From Lineolata rhizophorae (taxonomy: Eukaryota; Ascomycota; Dothideomycetes; Lineolatales; Lineolataceae), in contig MU001688.1 of NCBI GenBank assembly GCA_010093515.1, positions 579,913-643,912 on the forward strand: a stretch of DNA of 64,000 bases, given 5' to 3'. Position 1 is the first letter of the stretch, and every line of letters begins with the position of its first letter. Of the stretch, positions 47,846 to 59,900 are shown in pieces. The position numbers and the translations under genes are program-made. The notes beneath the pieces were generated by a model. The model was not told the DNA's origin. It saw only the letters and a list, made by a program, of their open reading frames with translations, and did not search any database.

Positions 47846-49251
47846 GCGCCGTGCTGCACTCTGGTGGAGGGTGCAGGTGAGAATTTGTACGAGTAGGATG
47901 TGGTGTGGTACTCTTATTTTTATCTTGGGTGGCTGGATGGATGATGGATACCCTAGGCGAATGAGTATGGCCGAACACTCGGTGCTAGGCTGGTGCGGAA
48001 TGAGTGGATTGCTTCTTGTATGATAGCATTAGGTGGTGAGGTCTAGAGGTAGTAACTAGATCGACTGGATCAAAAGTGCTGGCACGCCGTCGATGCGCGA
48101 GCATATTCTTATCATCTCGCTGTTATAATTTGCTGGAATGTGTGTGATGCAGGACTGTGGTTATGATGACATTTGTGGAAGCTGGTATGTGTGTGAGTTC
48201 TGAAATCACGGACATGACGGTGTCGCGCACGCGCATTTCGTCCTCTTTTTACAATTTTCTAGAATCCTCATTGCGCCATTTCCTTAGATTCGATAATACT
48301 GGAAGTATGGAATTAAATCTATGGCTAAGTCTTTCGCCTTGGGCATGTGCCTTGGGACTGAAAGTGTGTTCTTGAGGTCGTAGTGTGGTGCCGGTGTAGG
48401 CCTATGCAAATTTTTGCTGGTCACTTAGCACACGCTGTGGTATCGAATATCGTGGCTCAATGTCTCGGTACCGCACGAAGAGTTTGATTTTCGAATTTTC
48501 CATGAACTCATTTTCCAGTCTCTAAAGTGGCCACAGAAAAGTACGATCGACGACATATCCATAGCGCTAGATCCAAAATGAAAATTATTTTTCGTGGAAG
48601 AAGCGTATAAATACGCTAGAGCATTTAAAGATACGAAGCAAAAGTTTTAACGGTGGCATCGGACCTGAATTATAAGTTCGTTATACTCGTGGACCTGTCC
48701 GTAGTTGACATAGCCGGTAAAGCGCCGTTCCGTGGTTCGGGTTTTGAGTCACTCAAAAGTATCAACAAGGCGTAGGACAACTTTTAAAATTTGAATGGAG
48801 TTCCATGTTTCTGCTTGTCCTAATTCCGCAAAATGTCATCCAACGGACAAGAGATTTACTTAAAGAGATCTACGCTTGCCCTCGCTCCTATGTTCTCCAG
48901 TTCGCCAACTCTTCATCAGACTTCATCCGTGCTAAAACTCCACCATCACTCTCTTCCAAGCCTTTCGCGGAACTGCACAACAAACCTCATCAATAGGGTT
49001 CCGCTTTTTAGCTTCTCAAAGAAACACTAGGCCATAAAAACCCACAACTCCCCCACTATCACAGTGCGTATTCCACACAGAGCATTTTTCAGCATTCCTA
49101 TTTATATCTCACTCCTAAGCATCCAAACCAAGATTAACAGTCGTCAGATCTGCTAAACGATCTTCTCAGCCGCCTCTTCTCCCACATACCACCATATACA
49201 GCAAGAAAAAGAACCCTTTCCTCACGCACCTTGTTTACCTTACAAACCAAA
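47846..49251. other. Intergenic, 1.4 kb
   Basis: AT-rich after 48100. The final 150 bp before 49252 are C- and A-rich like a fungal leader. No gene recognised. Confidence 0.55.
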
Positions 49252-49662
49252 ATGTTCCTTTGTCAGCCCACCACCCCCTTCCAAGCCGCTCCCACCGGCT
49301 CCACCCTCTCCTACGTCGACAGCATCACCATCGCGCGGCAGCGCCTCGCCGCAGCCGCGTCCGGGCCGGCGCTGGAGCGGCAACGAGCGCGCTGTGAGGC
49401 GGGGAGCCCTCAAGGGACGCAGTCGGCGGTTGCGGTGAGCAAGGTGGATATGATTGGGGGAATGGGGGTGGATTGTTGGGTGTCGAAGAGGGCTGTGAGG
49501 GAGGGAGGAGTGGGGAGGGTGAGGTTTGTTTTGGTGAGGGGGGGAGAGGACGGGGATGAGGGAGAAGGGCAGGAAGGTAAAGCGGATCGGGAGAGGAAGA
49601 GGAAGGGTGGGTTGAGGAAACTTCTTAAGGAAGTTTTGGGAGGACGGTTGGGTCGCTTGTGA
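49252..49662 (+). CDS. Small basic protein of unknown function
   Basis: Intronless frame, 136 aa from the ATG at 49252 in a good context (ACCAAAATG) after a pyrimidine-rich leader. It begins MFLCQPTTPFQAAPTGSTLS and YVDSITIARQRLAAAASGP. The middle is Gly/Val-rich, and the end is highly charged with a predicted amphipathic helix (KGGLRKLLKEVLGGRLGRL). No known domain, signal peptide or membrane helix. The end is followed by an AT-rich flank. It may be a lineage-specific gene; chance cannot be ruled out. Confidence 0.45.
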   Translation: MFLCQPTTPFQAAPTGSTLSYVDSITIARQRLAAAASGPALERQRARCEAGSPQGTQSAVAVSKVDMIGGMGVDCWVSKRAVREGGVGRVRFVLVRGGEDGDEGEGQEGKADRERKRKGGLRKLLKEVLGGRLGRL

Positions 49663-51736
49663 GAGGATTGGATATATAGGTTGGCGTTGCGTTAAGGCAA
49701 AAAAAAGGCTTTCAGGTGTCCTGTCCGTGTTTGCGGCCTGCGGTTGTTTCTTCTAGGTCTGAGGACTTGTAGAACGCGCCTTGTAGTCAAAATTAGTGTC
49801 TTTTGGTTATGGGCTTCCTAGAACCGTCCGTAAAGGCGTCAAGTATCTTGTACCTGCTGGGTTTAACCACACAACGATCAACTGTTGTATTTTCCAAACA
49901 ATTCAATATGATGTGATATTCTGACTAAGGAATAGGCTAATGACAATACGTTTTTAAGCCCCTTCAATTACGCTGCGTCGTACATTTTCGTGGTCCCTTG
50001 AAATATTTAGCACATCATACTGTGCACAGATATTACTAGCAGGTAATCGACTCCTTATCAAGAAATTGGCCATGCTACTTGGAGATGACAGAACATCCCA
50101 ACGCCACAAAAGACAGTGGATCCGGGTTGTACATCATCCGCCCAGATATAGGAAAGCTGACCATGTACATATGAACAACTGCACGTCTTATGCGGCGGTA
50201 ATGCAACGGGGAGTCCCACTCGTGTGAGATGGGTATGCTTTCCCTTCTTAGGACCGCTGAACCGATATTTAGTGCAACTAAATATTTCCTTTCCCATGTT
50301 TCAAGCGCGTAGCTTCTAAGCGTTTTCCCCTTTCTTCCTTTGTATTGTCCACTGATTTGATGGCGAATACCCTAATTTGTCTCTGAAATGCATTCCGGTA
50401 AGATGTTTCGTATCCCGCCTTATATTTTCTTAGTCTTCATGTCTCGATAACTTATCCAAAGTCCACCCTACGGTTATCACTTCCATTCTCAACTGTATTT
50501 GGCAAATAATATTATTAGACTATTACCGCAATCATACGATGCATTGAACCCCTAGCTAATAGAATCAATTTAGCTAAGCCCGCACTTTCGTCTCGGAACA
50601 CAAATAGCACAGAAGGCTTCAACCTGCTAACAGCTCCTGACGACGGGCCTTGTCAGCGAACTACGACGGGCTTCTCATGACCAACAAAGCAGCAGACGAA
50701 TTGCGTGCTTGAGAATTGCTTTCTCTGGAGACAGCGCTTCGACGTTATGGGCAAGCCACGCACCGTTGGCGGCTTGGCTCGTTAGTCATAGCAATTGTAA
50801 CGGACGTCCACTTACAATTTAAGGGCCTTTAAGGGCCGTTTGTGATTAGCATTCTCTAGAATAAAGCCAGAATCAGGTGGAAGCACCACTGCTACAGCAG
50901 TGACGAGCTCGAATATTGTTCTCTTAGATGAGTGAATTCTGGATGTTACACCGGAATACCTACGTTGAGAAGACATGTAAAAAATCAGTTAACAGTTGGA
51001 CGGCTTGTAGTAATACTCTAGGGCTGCTAATAACTCCCGCAACGCAAGCGGAATCCCCTTTATACCGTGCATTGTGTAACACGACGGATCACACTAAGCT
51101 TACCATGCGCGGAAGGTGACTCTGCCTGCGTAAGTGCTACGCACGTGCTTGCCACCCTAAATCGGCATCTCCATCATGACTCCGCTCTCCCACAGATTTC
51201 GAACTTCTTCTTCCAGCCAGTCTGACCTAAAAGAACACTCCTAAAGTGTCAGCAAGATCCACAACCGCCCAACCGCCAGCCACCAGCCCCGGGATCCCCC
51301 GTCAAGTTCCTCGCTGGACCTCGCCGCCCAGCTGTCCACCTGAACACCACATTTTACTAACGCCCACGGAACCGATCCCGGAACTCGACCAACTCGCAAA
51401 CCCCTGCGGCCCGCTCGTGCCAGCGTGCCATCCAGAACGCCGGGCATCCAGCACGCAGGTAGCTAGTGCGGGATTTGGCGCGCTAAGGCTCGGCACTTGG
51501 CCTGGAGCCATGGAACGCCCAGTTACTCGCTCCGTCGCGCAGCTGCTTCTTCCGGCGACTCCGGTCACGGGCCCGCTCGCCGTCAGGGTGCGCGGAATGC
51601 CTGTTAAGGCGGTAAGTCACCGCGGGACTGGGAATGGCCACTGGCATCAGAGCGGCGCGAGAGGGTTACACGATTCCCTCAGAGCCTAGCTTTTAGGTAG
51701 GCAGGAAGCCGCTCCGAAAAACATCCGGCTCGGCAG

Positions 51737-51770
51737 ATCCAGATCCAGAACCAGAACCAGAGTCAGAACC
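51737..51770. repeat. CCAGAA/CCAGAT hexamer tract
   Basis: Imperfect tandem GATCCAGATCCAGAACCAGA-type repeats. Similar CCAGAACCAG units recur at 53840-53852 just upstream of the quinoprotein start. Confidence 0.7.
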
Positions 51771-51866
51771 GGCCCGCCGTTCCACGGTCCCCGCGGCCCA
51801 CTAGCGGCAAACGCCGCAGTTTCCCCAAAGACAGGGACTCCATAACCTAACCCATCCCGCCGTCTG

Positions 51867-51943
51867 GTCTCATCTCATCTCGTCTCTTCTCGTCTGACCA
51901 GACGGTCCAGCCCAGACACCTGCCAGCCTACCTACCTACCTAT
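51867..51943. repeat. Short pyrimidine tandem motifs (TCTCA/TCTCG, then CCTA)
   Basis: Pentamer units of the TCTCATCTCG type at 51867-51900, followed at 51922-51943 by a CTAC/CCTA tetramer run. Simple-sequence DNA in a gene-free stretch. Confidence 0.65.
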
Positions 51944-53719
51944 CTGATCTTCACGTTATCAACCCCGCCTGATTGGACCCTCCCTCTTAGCCCCCTCCTC
52001 GCAGGAAAAGGAAACCCACCTACCGATCGTCTTCCCCTACACACAGGGGAGGCCGCCCTTCCCGGCCCTGGTGCCCCGCCAGCCAGCTACCTACGCAGTA
52101 GACACCTGCGCTGATCCGATTCGATTAGTGAAAGCAGCGTGTCACGCCCAGCCCGCCTTCTTCAACCCCCACCCGTCGCCCCCGGCTTAGCGCGGACCCG
52201 ACGCGCCGGTACCGCGCAGCGGAGACGAAAAGGCTAATTGGGTGGTTGGCGGGCTGCGACCGCGGGCCCGGCACGCGGGAGGGGAGCGGCTGGCCGCGGG
52301 TCTCCTACATACTGTGTACATACTGCCCCGCTCGCTCTCGCCTTGTATGCTCCACGTGATGACTAGGTTGCATTGGGGCGGGCTTGGGATGTAGGATGGC
52401 ACCCCGCCGGGGCAAGGAGGTGGACGATCGGGAACTTTGAGGACTGCTGCTACTGGGCAATTGGACACTCGTCGCGAGTGAAGAACGGTCGAGCGAGTGA
52501 GCGTGGTGACTGGCGACGGAGCGGACAACTCCGCAGGAAGGTAGGTGAGTATGTAGGCGGCTCGCGTGCGGCGCCTAGCGCCTCACCACCACCATCACCA
52601 CCATCACCGCCACCATGACGACCGCGTCGTCCGTGGAGTTATGTAGCCTCCTACACTAGCGAGCGGGCGGCTGAGCGGGCGGCTCGAGCTATCCTTACCG
52701 CCCTGCCTTGCCCGTCGCGCGCCGTCCCTAGGCCGGCCACCCGCCGGCCCTCCTCGATCACATTCCAGCGACCTCAGCGGCGTCTCGTCTCGCCTGGATG
52801 GGCGGGCGGGCCGTCCGCGGCGAACATCAACTAGCCTCCGATTGCTCGGCGCGAGCGGCCAAGTGGCGCTAGTGACCGCCGCCGCTTGACGATGGACGGG
52901 ACTTTGGGAGAGGTGGAAAGGCGGGCTGGTAGGAACATAGGGAAGAATGTAGGCGGGTAGGGTTGTTCTCCTACCGTTCACGCCTTGCTCGCTAAAGAGG
53001 GAGCCAAGCGAGGACCTGACGGAGCGTTCTGCCACTCCGCGCGCCGGCTCGAGAGCTTCCTCCGTCGGCGAACCGGCCGGGGTGCTGGGCGGGCGGGGTG
53101 GCGGGGTGGTGTTGGTCTGGGGAAGGCAGGAGTCCGGCGGACGGGCCGGACTGGCTGGACTGTGACCTGGGATGGAAGCTAGTAGGGGTCCGGGCATGCT
53201 GCAGTTGCTGGACGCTGCAACTCCAACCCTCGTCACGCATCCATTCTGCATGGCCAGCAGAAATGAAGAAGAAAAAGAAAAAACCCCCTCAAGCCCATGA
53301 CTTGAGCTCCCCGGTAGGCAGGTATTCTTCTCCTTTCGATTTCCCTTCGCCGGTACAGGGTTCCCGGTCACGCCCCTGTCCGCTCTCTTCTCCTCTCCCA
53401 ATTGCTTCCCTGCGCCAAGGCGTCCCGCTTCAAACGTGGCGGCCATCCATGGCGAAGCCGCGCCGGGGCTGCGCTGCGCTGCGCGAGCGGGAAGCTGGTG
53501 CGTCGCTTTGCTTGCTGCTGGGACAGGGGGATGCGATGCGCATCGACACCACCCCGCTGCTCTGGGAATACATATTTGGCGCCGGAATCCGGGGAACCGA
53601 GATGGGTTCTGTTCCTTCGTCCCGCCTTCTTTCTTAAACTCTCCGATCCCGCTGCAGTGGGACTCGGCTCTTAGTGCCTACTTTACCTCGTTATCCCTTC
53701 CCTTGAGAACTCAAGGGTA

Positions 53720-53750
53720 GTCAAGTCAAGTCAAGCCAGGCCAGGCCAAG
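53720..53750. repeat. GTCAA/GCCAG pentamer tandem repeat
   Basis: Three GTCAA-type units run into three GCCAG-type units with no spacer, about 115 bp before the quinoprotein start, so inside its promoter or leader. Confidence 0.75.
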
Positions 53751-53864
53751 TTCGAGCGGCGGTTAAATTGATTCTCTGCTCTGTTCTATCAAAGTCGGGA
53801 CAGCGCTATCAGTACTAGCACCAGCACCAGCACCAGCAACCAGAACCAGAACACCAACGCCACC

Positions 53865-55502
53865 ATGATTGGGCGACTCGTCATCGCTCTCGCAGCACTC
53901 CAAGCGCGGGCCCTCGCCCAGAGCTGCCCCTCGCTCACGGCCAACTACCCGTCGCCGTCGGTGGCGGACGGCTTCGATGCCCGGCTCATCGTCCAGGACC
54001 TGACCAAGCCGCGCGGCATGGTGTTCGACCACGAGGGCAACCTGCTTGTCGTCGAGTCGGGCAAGGGCATCACGGCCATGTCGCTCTCCTACGGCGATGG
54101 CTCGTGCGTCTCGGTGCAGGAGAAGAAAACTATCGTGTCCGATACCAGCGTATGTTCTTGCGAGCAACCAAAACCACAAGCATTGAGTATCTTTTGCATC
54201 AGAAACCGGGATGCTACCAGTGCTGGGAGAATTGAAGGCTGACACAAAGTCCCCATGTGTGTTCGCTCGTGCCCGTACAGCTTAACCACGGCATCGAGCT
54301 CTCCTCGGACGGCAACACGCTCTACGCCTCCAATTCTGACATGGTATTCTCGTTCGACTACGACGCCGGCTCCATGACCAACACATCTTCTGGCAAAGCC
54401 ATCGTTACGGGCATGGCCTCTGACGACCTCGTCACGCGCACGCTGCTGATCCCGCGCAGCGCCGACGACAAGCTGCTCGTGTCGCGCGGCGGCGACGACA
54501 ACATGGACTTCGGCACCGTGGACCTGGACTCGGGCCGGAGCCAGATCCGCATCTTCGACCTCGGCGGCGACGATGCGGTCGACTATCTCGAGGGCGAGGT
54601 GCTCGGCTGGGGCCTGCGCAACAGCGTGGGCGTCGGCGAGAACCCGCGCGACGGTGGCATCTGGTCCGTCGAGAACAGCGTCGACGACATCGAGCGCGAC
54701 GGCGAGTCCATCCACGCCGACAACCCGGCCGAGGAGCTCAACTACCACGGCATCCTGTCCGACGACGACGACGATAACGCCTACCTCGGCGCCAATTACG
54801 GCTTCCCGCTGTGCTACGCCGCGTGGGATGTCAGCGAGATTCCCGGCGGCGACGGCCTGAGCGTCGGAGACCAGTTCGCCATCGGCGAGGAGAACGCCAC
54901 CGTCAACGACCCGTTCTGCGCCCAGGACAGGCAGGCCCCGAGGCTCGTCTTCACCGCGCATACCGCGCCGCTGGACATCAAGTTCGATAGCCAGGGCGAC
55001 AACGCCTACATTTCGTTCCACGGCAGCTGGTGCGTCTTTCCGCTTCCACTTCTGCTCCCCCTTCCTCGCCTTCCCCCTTTCCACCTTTCCACTGCTTTCC
55101 CCACTCTCTTCCCCACCCCATCTCCCTAACATGGCCCCCTCCCCTAGGAACTCCCCCGACCCCGTCGGCTACCGCCTCTCCGTCGTCCCCTTCGGCCCCT
55201 CGGGCCAGCCCACCGCGCCCTCGACCTCGACCACGGCCGCCCGCCCCATCCTCTCCAACGAGGACCTCGACAGCTGCCCCGACGACTGCTTCCGCCCCGC
55301 CGGCCTCGCCTGGGACAACGCCGGCCGTCTGTACATGACGAGCGACAGCACCGGCGAGATCTACGTGCTCGTGCGCGCCGACGGCGCGCCTGTCGACGCC
55401 AACAGGGAGAGCGGTGCGGGCGCCGCCGTGGGCGGTAGGAGGAGCGCGTGGGCGGTGGCGGTTGTGGCGGGGGCGGCGGGCGTGGCGGCTTGGTTTATGT
55501 GA
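53865..55502 (+). CDS. AA12-like PQQ-dependent sugar dehydrogenase, probably GPI-anchored
   Basis: Exons 53865-54149, 54281-55029 and 55148-55502: 462 aa. A signal peptide (MIGRLVIALAALQARALAQ) precedes a six-bladed-propeller-type sequence: LTKPRGMVFDHEGNLLVVES, LNHGIELSSDGNTLYAS, VTRTLLIP, EVLGWGLRNSVGVGE, GIWSVENS, EELNYHG, NYGFPLCYAAWD, then FHGSWNSPDPVGY across the last intron and PAGLAWDNAGRLYM. These match fungal glucose/sorbosone or pyranose dehydrogenases (CAZy AA12), secreted enzymes that use PQQ to oxidise sugars such as fucose or glucosone and may pass electrons to LPMOs. The last 30 residues (small residues, then AWAVAVVAGAAGVAAWFM) look like a GPI-attachment signal. The start codon sits in a strong CCACCATG context. 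Branch points GGCTGAC and CCTAAC are visible. Substrate is inferred. Confidence 0.88.
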
Positions 55503-55914
55503 GGGGGGGGGATTGCTGCGGGGGAGAATGGTGGGAATGTCGTGGGCGGAAAAGGGTATGAGATGATCTGCTGGTAATGAGAAATATACGTAGGTAAATG
55601 AGGTAAAAACGATTAATTGAATTGCTCTTTTTTTTGCACAGCTATACTGGGGCTATAAGCCAATTGTGCCACGCAGGATTATACTTCCATCCTGACACAA
55701 TGTAACCAAATTCCAAAATCCGGACATCTGTCCACTTGGTATTCATGTAGTAACGTTTGAAATGCTCGTCCAGAACAAAATCATACCCCGGAAGGAAATC
55801 AGTTTTTCAATCGCAAGCCCAATTGTATCTCATGAGTGAACTCCAAACACCACATGTCATACAAGCCCAATGAAATGCTTTTTCACACACACACACTCAT
55901 TATGCTTAAAAGTG
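55503..55914. other. Intergenic between convergent genes
   Basis: 412 bp, AT-rich, shared 3' flank of the quinoprotein and cystathionine beta-lyase genes. Confidence 0.6.
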
Positions 55915-57572
55915 TCATGACGACGGACCAGCTTCGTCAGTTTGTCCAACTGTGCCATTGGCCGTCTCCTCAGCCAGCGCGGCTGCGTCCTCACTCTCGA
56001 TGGCTACAATACCGTCGACGTCAATCTTGACAGCGCCGGCTTGGACAAGCTAAATAGTTCCCACGAGTCAGACGGTGGATGTCTTCTAGACCCAAAAAAA
56101 AAAAAAAAAAGGACGAGTGGGGACATTCAAACTTACCGCCCTCCTCAAATCATCAATCAAATCCTCCACGTCCTCGATGCCGACGCACAGCCGGATTATG
56201 TCCTCCGGGACGCCCCTTTCCCGGCGCGTCTTCTCGTCGATGCTCGCGTGGCTCATGCGACACGGCATGCTGATCAGGCTATTGACGCAGCCGAAGCTGA
56301 CGCTGATAGCCCAGAGCCTCGCGCTCTCGACGACGCGCTCCGAGACGGCCACGTCGCCGGTCTCGAAGCTGAGCACGGCGCCGGCGCCGCGGGCCTGGCG
56401 CCAGTGCAGGGCGTGCTGGGGGTGCGACGCCAGGCCCGGGTAGCGGACCCGGAAGCCGAGGCCCTCGAGGAAGGACGCGATGCGGCCCGCGTTGGCCTGC
56501 TGCTTCTCCATGCGCACGGCGAGCGTCTTGACGCCGCGAAGCAGCAGCCATGAGTCGAAGGGGGAGAGGCCGCAGCCCGAGGCGTTGATGGCGAAGTAGA
56601 GCTTGTCGCCGAGGGCGGCCGCCGACACGGCGATGACGCCCGCCATGACGTCGTGGTGGCCAGACAGGTACTTTGTGCCGCTCTCGTAGACGATGTCGGC
56701 GCCAAGGTCGAGCGGGTTCTGCAGCAGCGGCGAGAGCATCGTGTTGTCGACGGCGACGAGGGCGGCTGGGTTGGCGTCATGCGCGGCGCGACTCAGCGCC
56801 GCGATGTCGGCGATCTTGATGAGCGGGTTCGTCGGCGTCTCGAGGAGCAGCATGGCCGTCTTGGGGCTAAGAACCGCGCGCACCGCATCCACCGATGTCG
56901 TGTCCACGTGGTGCACCACGATGCCCCCGTTCGTGGCTAGGTACTTGAGCAGCCGGTTCGTGCCCCCGTACAGATCGTCCCCAGTCACGACTTCGTCGCC
57001 TGGCCGGAGCAGGCGCGTGATTACGTCGAGCGCACCCATGCCGGATGACACGACGAGGGCGCGCGCCGCGGACATGATCTTCGCGAGATGCCGCTCTAGG
57101 TGCGTGCGCGTTGGGTTGCCGGAGCGGGTGTAGTCGTATTCGCCCATCGAGGTGCTCGAGGACTGCTTGAAGGTGGCGGACTGCAGGACCTGTGTTAGCC
57201 GCCTTGCATTGCTATTCCTCCAAGACCACCGCAAAGACAGCTGGGCCAAACATCGCGGAAGCAGTAGTTGCTTCTCAATCGCAGCCGTCTGTATCCCAAT
57301 TCCGTCGGCAATATCTCTTTCCCCGCTCCTTCTTCTCGGGCCGCAACTCCCCAAACGCACAAGAATGCCCTCACCTGGTAGATTGGCACGCTGCTCGCAT
57401 TGTACTGGTCCCCCCCATCCGTGTATACCAGCTCCGTTGCGAGCGCATACTTGCGCCCATTGCGAGGGCTCGACGGGGCCGGCGACGGAGGCAAGTCATG
57501 TCCGTCGAGGTCGACGTCCTGCAGCGCCTTGCCCGGAACACTCTTGGGCTTCGGTTGCTGCTCGGAGGACAT
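55915..57572 (-). CDS. STR3: Cystathionine beta-lyase (PLP enzyme)
   Basis: Complement of 55915-56049, 56137-57180 and 57375-57572: 458 aa. It splits cystathionine into homocysteine, pyruvate and ammonia in methionine synthesis by transsulfuration. Signatures of the Cys/Met-metabolism PLP family are in order: YDYTRSGNPTR, SSGMGALDVI, GDDLYGGTNRLL, ETPTNPLIKI, VAVDNTMLSP (D211) and YESGTKYLSGHHDVMAG, whose K236 binds PLP. PEDIIRLCVGIEDVEDLIDD is typical of fungal beta-lyases, and LVQAGAV follows across the last intron. The end is a short acidic tail without a clear PTS1. Without splicing the last intron the frame would run into poly-Phe, so the 87-bp intron (GTAAGT, CTGAC, TTTAG) is well supported. 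A beta/gamma assignment by eye carries some risk. Confidence 0.9.

Positions 57573-57602
<30 letters not shown>
57573..57602. repeat. (GGC)n microsatellite abutting the cystathionine beta-lyase start codon
   Basis: About ten GGC units on the plus strand, i.e. GCC units in the 5' leader of the minus-strand gene, ending at its ATG. No in-frame upstream ATG is seen before a stop, so it is leader, not poly-Ala coding. Length changes could alter translation. Confidence 0.8.
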
Positions 57603-57603
<1 letters not shown>

Positions 57604-59900
57604 ACGGCGGCAATGGCAAGGGTCGTTTGCGTTGGTGCTGGTGGCGCTGGTGGTGCTGGAACGATGCTGTTGAAGGCGTTCCGATGTCAGACAAAGCGAA
57701 GGCGGGCGGGGGCGGAGGGAGGAGCCGAGGGGACGGCCGCGGTTCGGGCCGCTTGCGTGTCGCGTTGAGGAGATCGTAGGGTGGAGGACACGGGGAGAGA
57801 AAGCAGTTCACAAACGCGGACAGGTCGGTTGAGGTGTTTGCGAGGTCCCGGTCACGCCAGTTAAGACGCAGGTACGTGAGGGATAATTGGCGAAGTCGCG
57901 GGGAAGGAACATGTGGGGGCGCTCTCGTTGGTCGGGCAAGCGATTGCATCATCCGAACCCTGCAACCCTTGGCCGGTCATTAGCCGCGTGGAAATTTTAT
58001 GCTGTAGGCCCAGAAGCCTCGTAGGATGTCCACGCTCTGTTTGACACGGAAAAGGAGCTGCTCGAATGAGGGCTGGTGGCTAAAGAGCAGCAGAAGTTGG
58101 ACAGCGAAACTTGCTTGCGCTCTGCGGCCTGAGTTGTGTGAGAATGCCCGGCTTAACCAGAACAGATTAGAGAGCACCAGATCGCGGCGTCACCGCATCG
58201 AGTAGCCATGATTGTTTGGCCTATTTGCTTAGTATCTTTGGGAACTACAGTTGCCACTTCAACAATTCTAGTCGGTAGACGAATGACCTCGCCATTGCGC
58301 AATTAGCGGCATTAAAACCAAACTGATTGAGGGATTCCAATTCAAATGTCAATCGGCTTTCAATTGGTGCGGTTTTAGCTGGGAATCTCTCTCGAAATGC
58401 ATTAAGAAACCTCAACGACGATGCAACCCGGTCCACAGTATTGCAGCCTTGCCTTAATAGTAGTTTCCCGCGCCTAGTAAACCAAAGCATAACTTCCTCA
58501 ACGTATTGCACATGGCTCGGGTGACATCATTTCCATGGTCAGGCATCGGCCAAAGTTTACTTCCAGCTCAAGGCGGACAGAAGCCAGATGTAGTCGCGAC
58601 AAGATGTCTGTTGTTCGACCAATCCACTCTTGTTCTTCACGCACGAGGCATTGCGTCTATCGGCTCCCGGACAAAATAAAGCTCCTCAAGCGGTCCCAGT
58701 AATGGCTCTCATTGCCCGGCTGATCGTCATCGAAAGCCTAGAGTGGCCTAAGGATTCTGGTAGGCACTATTAGTGACCACGGCGATGTGATCGGAGCTAT
58801 AAACAGAAGATGTAAACCAGTGGAACGGAGCGGCCCGGGCGGGGCGGCGGGGAGTAAGTTGGGTTGAAGCTCGGAGTTTCGCGGTGGTGGAAAGCATGGG
58901 GATTGAGTAGTGCACACTTGCACACTGGTATCAGTCCGGGAGCAAATGTCTGCAGCACGTCCTGATCGTGAACTAAGGAAACCAACGAGATACAATCGGC
59001 TGTTTGTTTTGGGTCTTGCTACGTGAAGCAACTAGACTTGGAGCTTTTACAGGTGTCCCCAATCAATGATTGATTAGTTTATTGGATGTCCAGCATGGCT
59101 GAGAACACCGAAATGACGTGGAACAGTAATGAGCATTTTACATTATATCACTGAGACTTTGGATGACGCCTTGGCACTTTTGATCTACAGTCACTCCCCA
59201 AACTCACTATTGTGTTCATCAGTCGATAAATGTCCAAACCCGCGTCAACAATCCGTCTTGGTTGTAATCCACACACAATTTTCCACCCTACTTTCAAAAA
59301 TATCCAAACTTCTTAAAATCTACAGTAATTGTTGTGGAGTGGAGGAGCTAAGCGACAAAATGGGACCTACATACTCAACGGCCCCTACCTTTAATTAACT
59401 AGAGACCATTCAACACAGCATGAGGTAATTATATATTGCCCCAGCAGGTTAGAAACCTTGGTTCCGAGCCAATAGCCCCTTTTTGGCGATGAATTCATTT
59501 GGTGCTCTATACTACAGATGGTGTCGGACTGCCTGGTAGCTTTTCACTAAGTCTCAGAAACATATAGCAACAAATCTTAGTTTACATGTAGTGTTGCAGC
59601 CTTAGTTGAGCCTACCGTTCAATTTGCGCTCCGCGCTGGGACTGTGTCAATGATTGCGAACGACGGGACCGATTTTCGGCACTATCAGAGTCCACATGTT
59701 AGCCCAATTCATTCAGTCTAAGCTAATGTATCCATGGTCATTCATGAGGGCTTCCAACTAGTGTAAAACATCCGACTGCCAGGGGCTTGTATAAGCTGAA
59801 CCATCAGAGTCACTATAAATGAGGTGCTGCCTTCACTAGTTATCCGTTCGCCCTCATCTGACTTCGTCTCCTGACCAGTTCACCTGGCCTGTCACCGACG
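57603..59900. other. Intergenic: divergent promoters of cystathionine beta-lyase and the Cys-repeat gene
   Basis: 2.3 kb. AT-rich from 58200 to 58550 and from 59050 to 59850. GTGACATCAT at 58521-58530 matches the Cys3/MetR consensus ATGRYRYCAT except for its first base. No gene or RNA recognised. Confidence 0.55.
59814..59819 (+). promoter_or_regulatory. TATA box of the Cys-repeat gene
   Basis: TATAAA lies 82 bp before the start codon at 59901, followed by a pyrimidine-rich leader. Spacing and composition suit a strong, regulated fungal core promoter. Confidence 0.6.

Larger units (their letters stand above)
49663..53864. other. 4.2 kb without a recognisable gene
   Basis: 49670-51120 is AT-rich with a doubled AAGGGCCTTTAAGGGCC motif near 50819-50836. 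51200-53860 is GC-richer and rich in short tandem motifs (see separate entries). Frames on both strands up to about 280 codons show no domain. The right end is the promoter and leader of the quinoprotein gene. Confidence 0.55.

Noticed and set aside
52604-53446. 280-codon minus-strand frame
   Set aside because: Crosses microsatellite-rich DNA, low-complexity product, no recognisable motif.
54089-55132. 347-codon minus-strand frame over the quinoprotein gene
   Set aside because: Antisense shadow; the plus strand has family motifs and matching introns.
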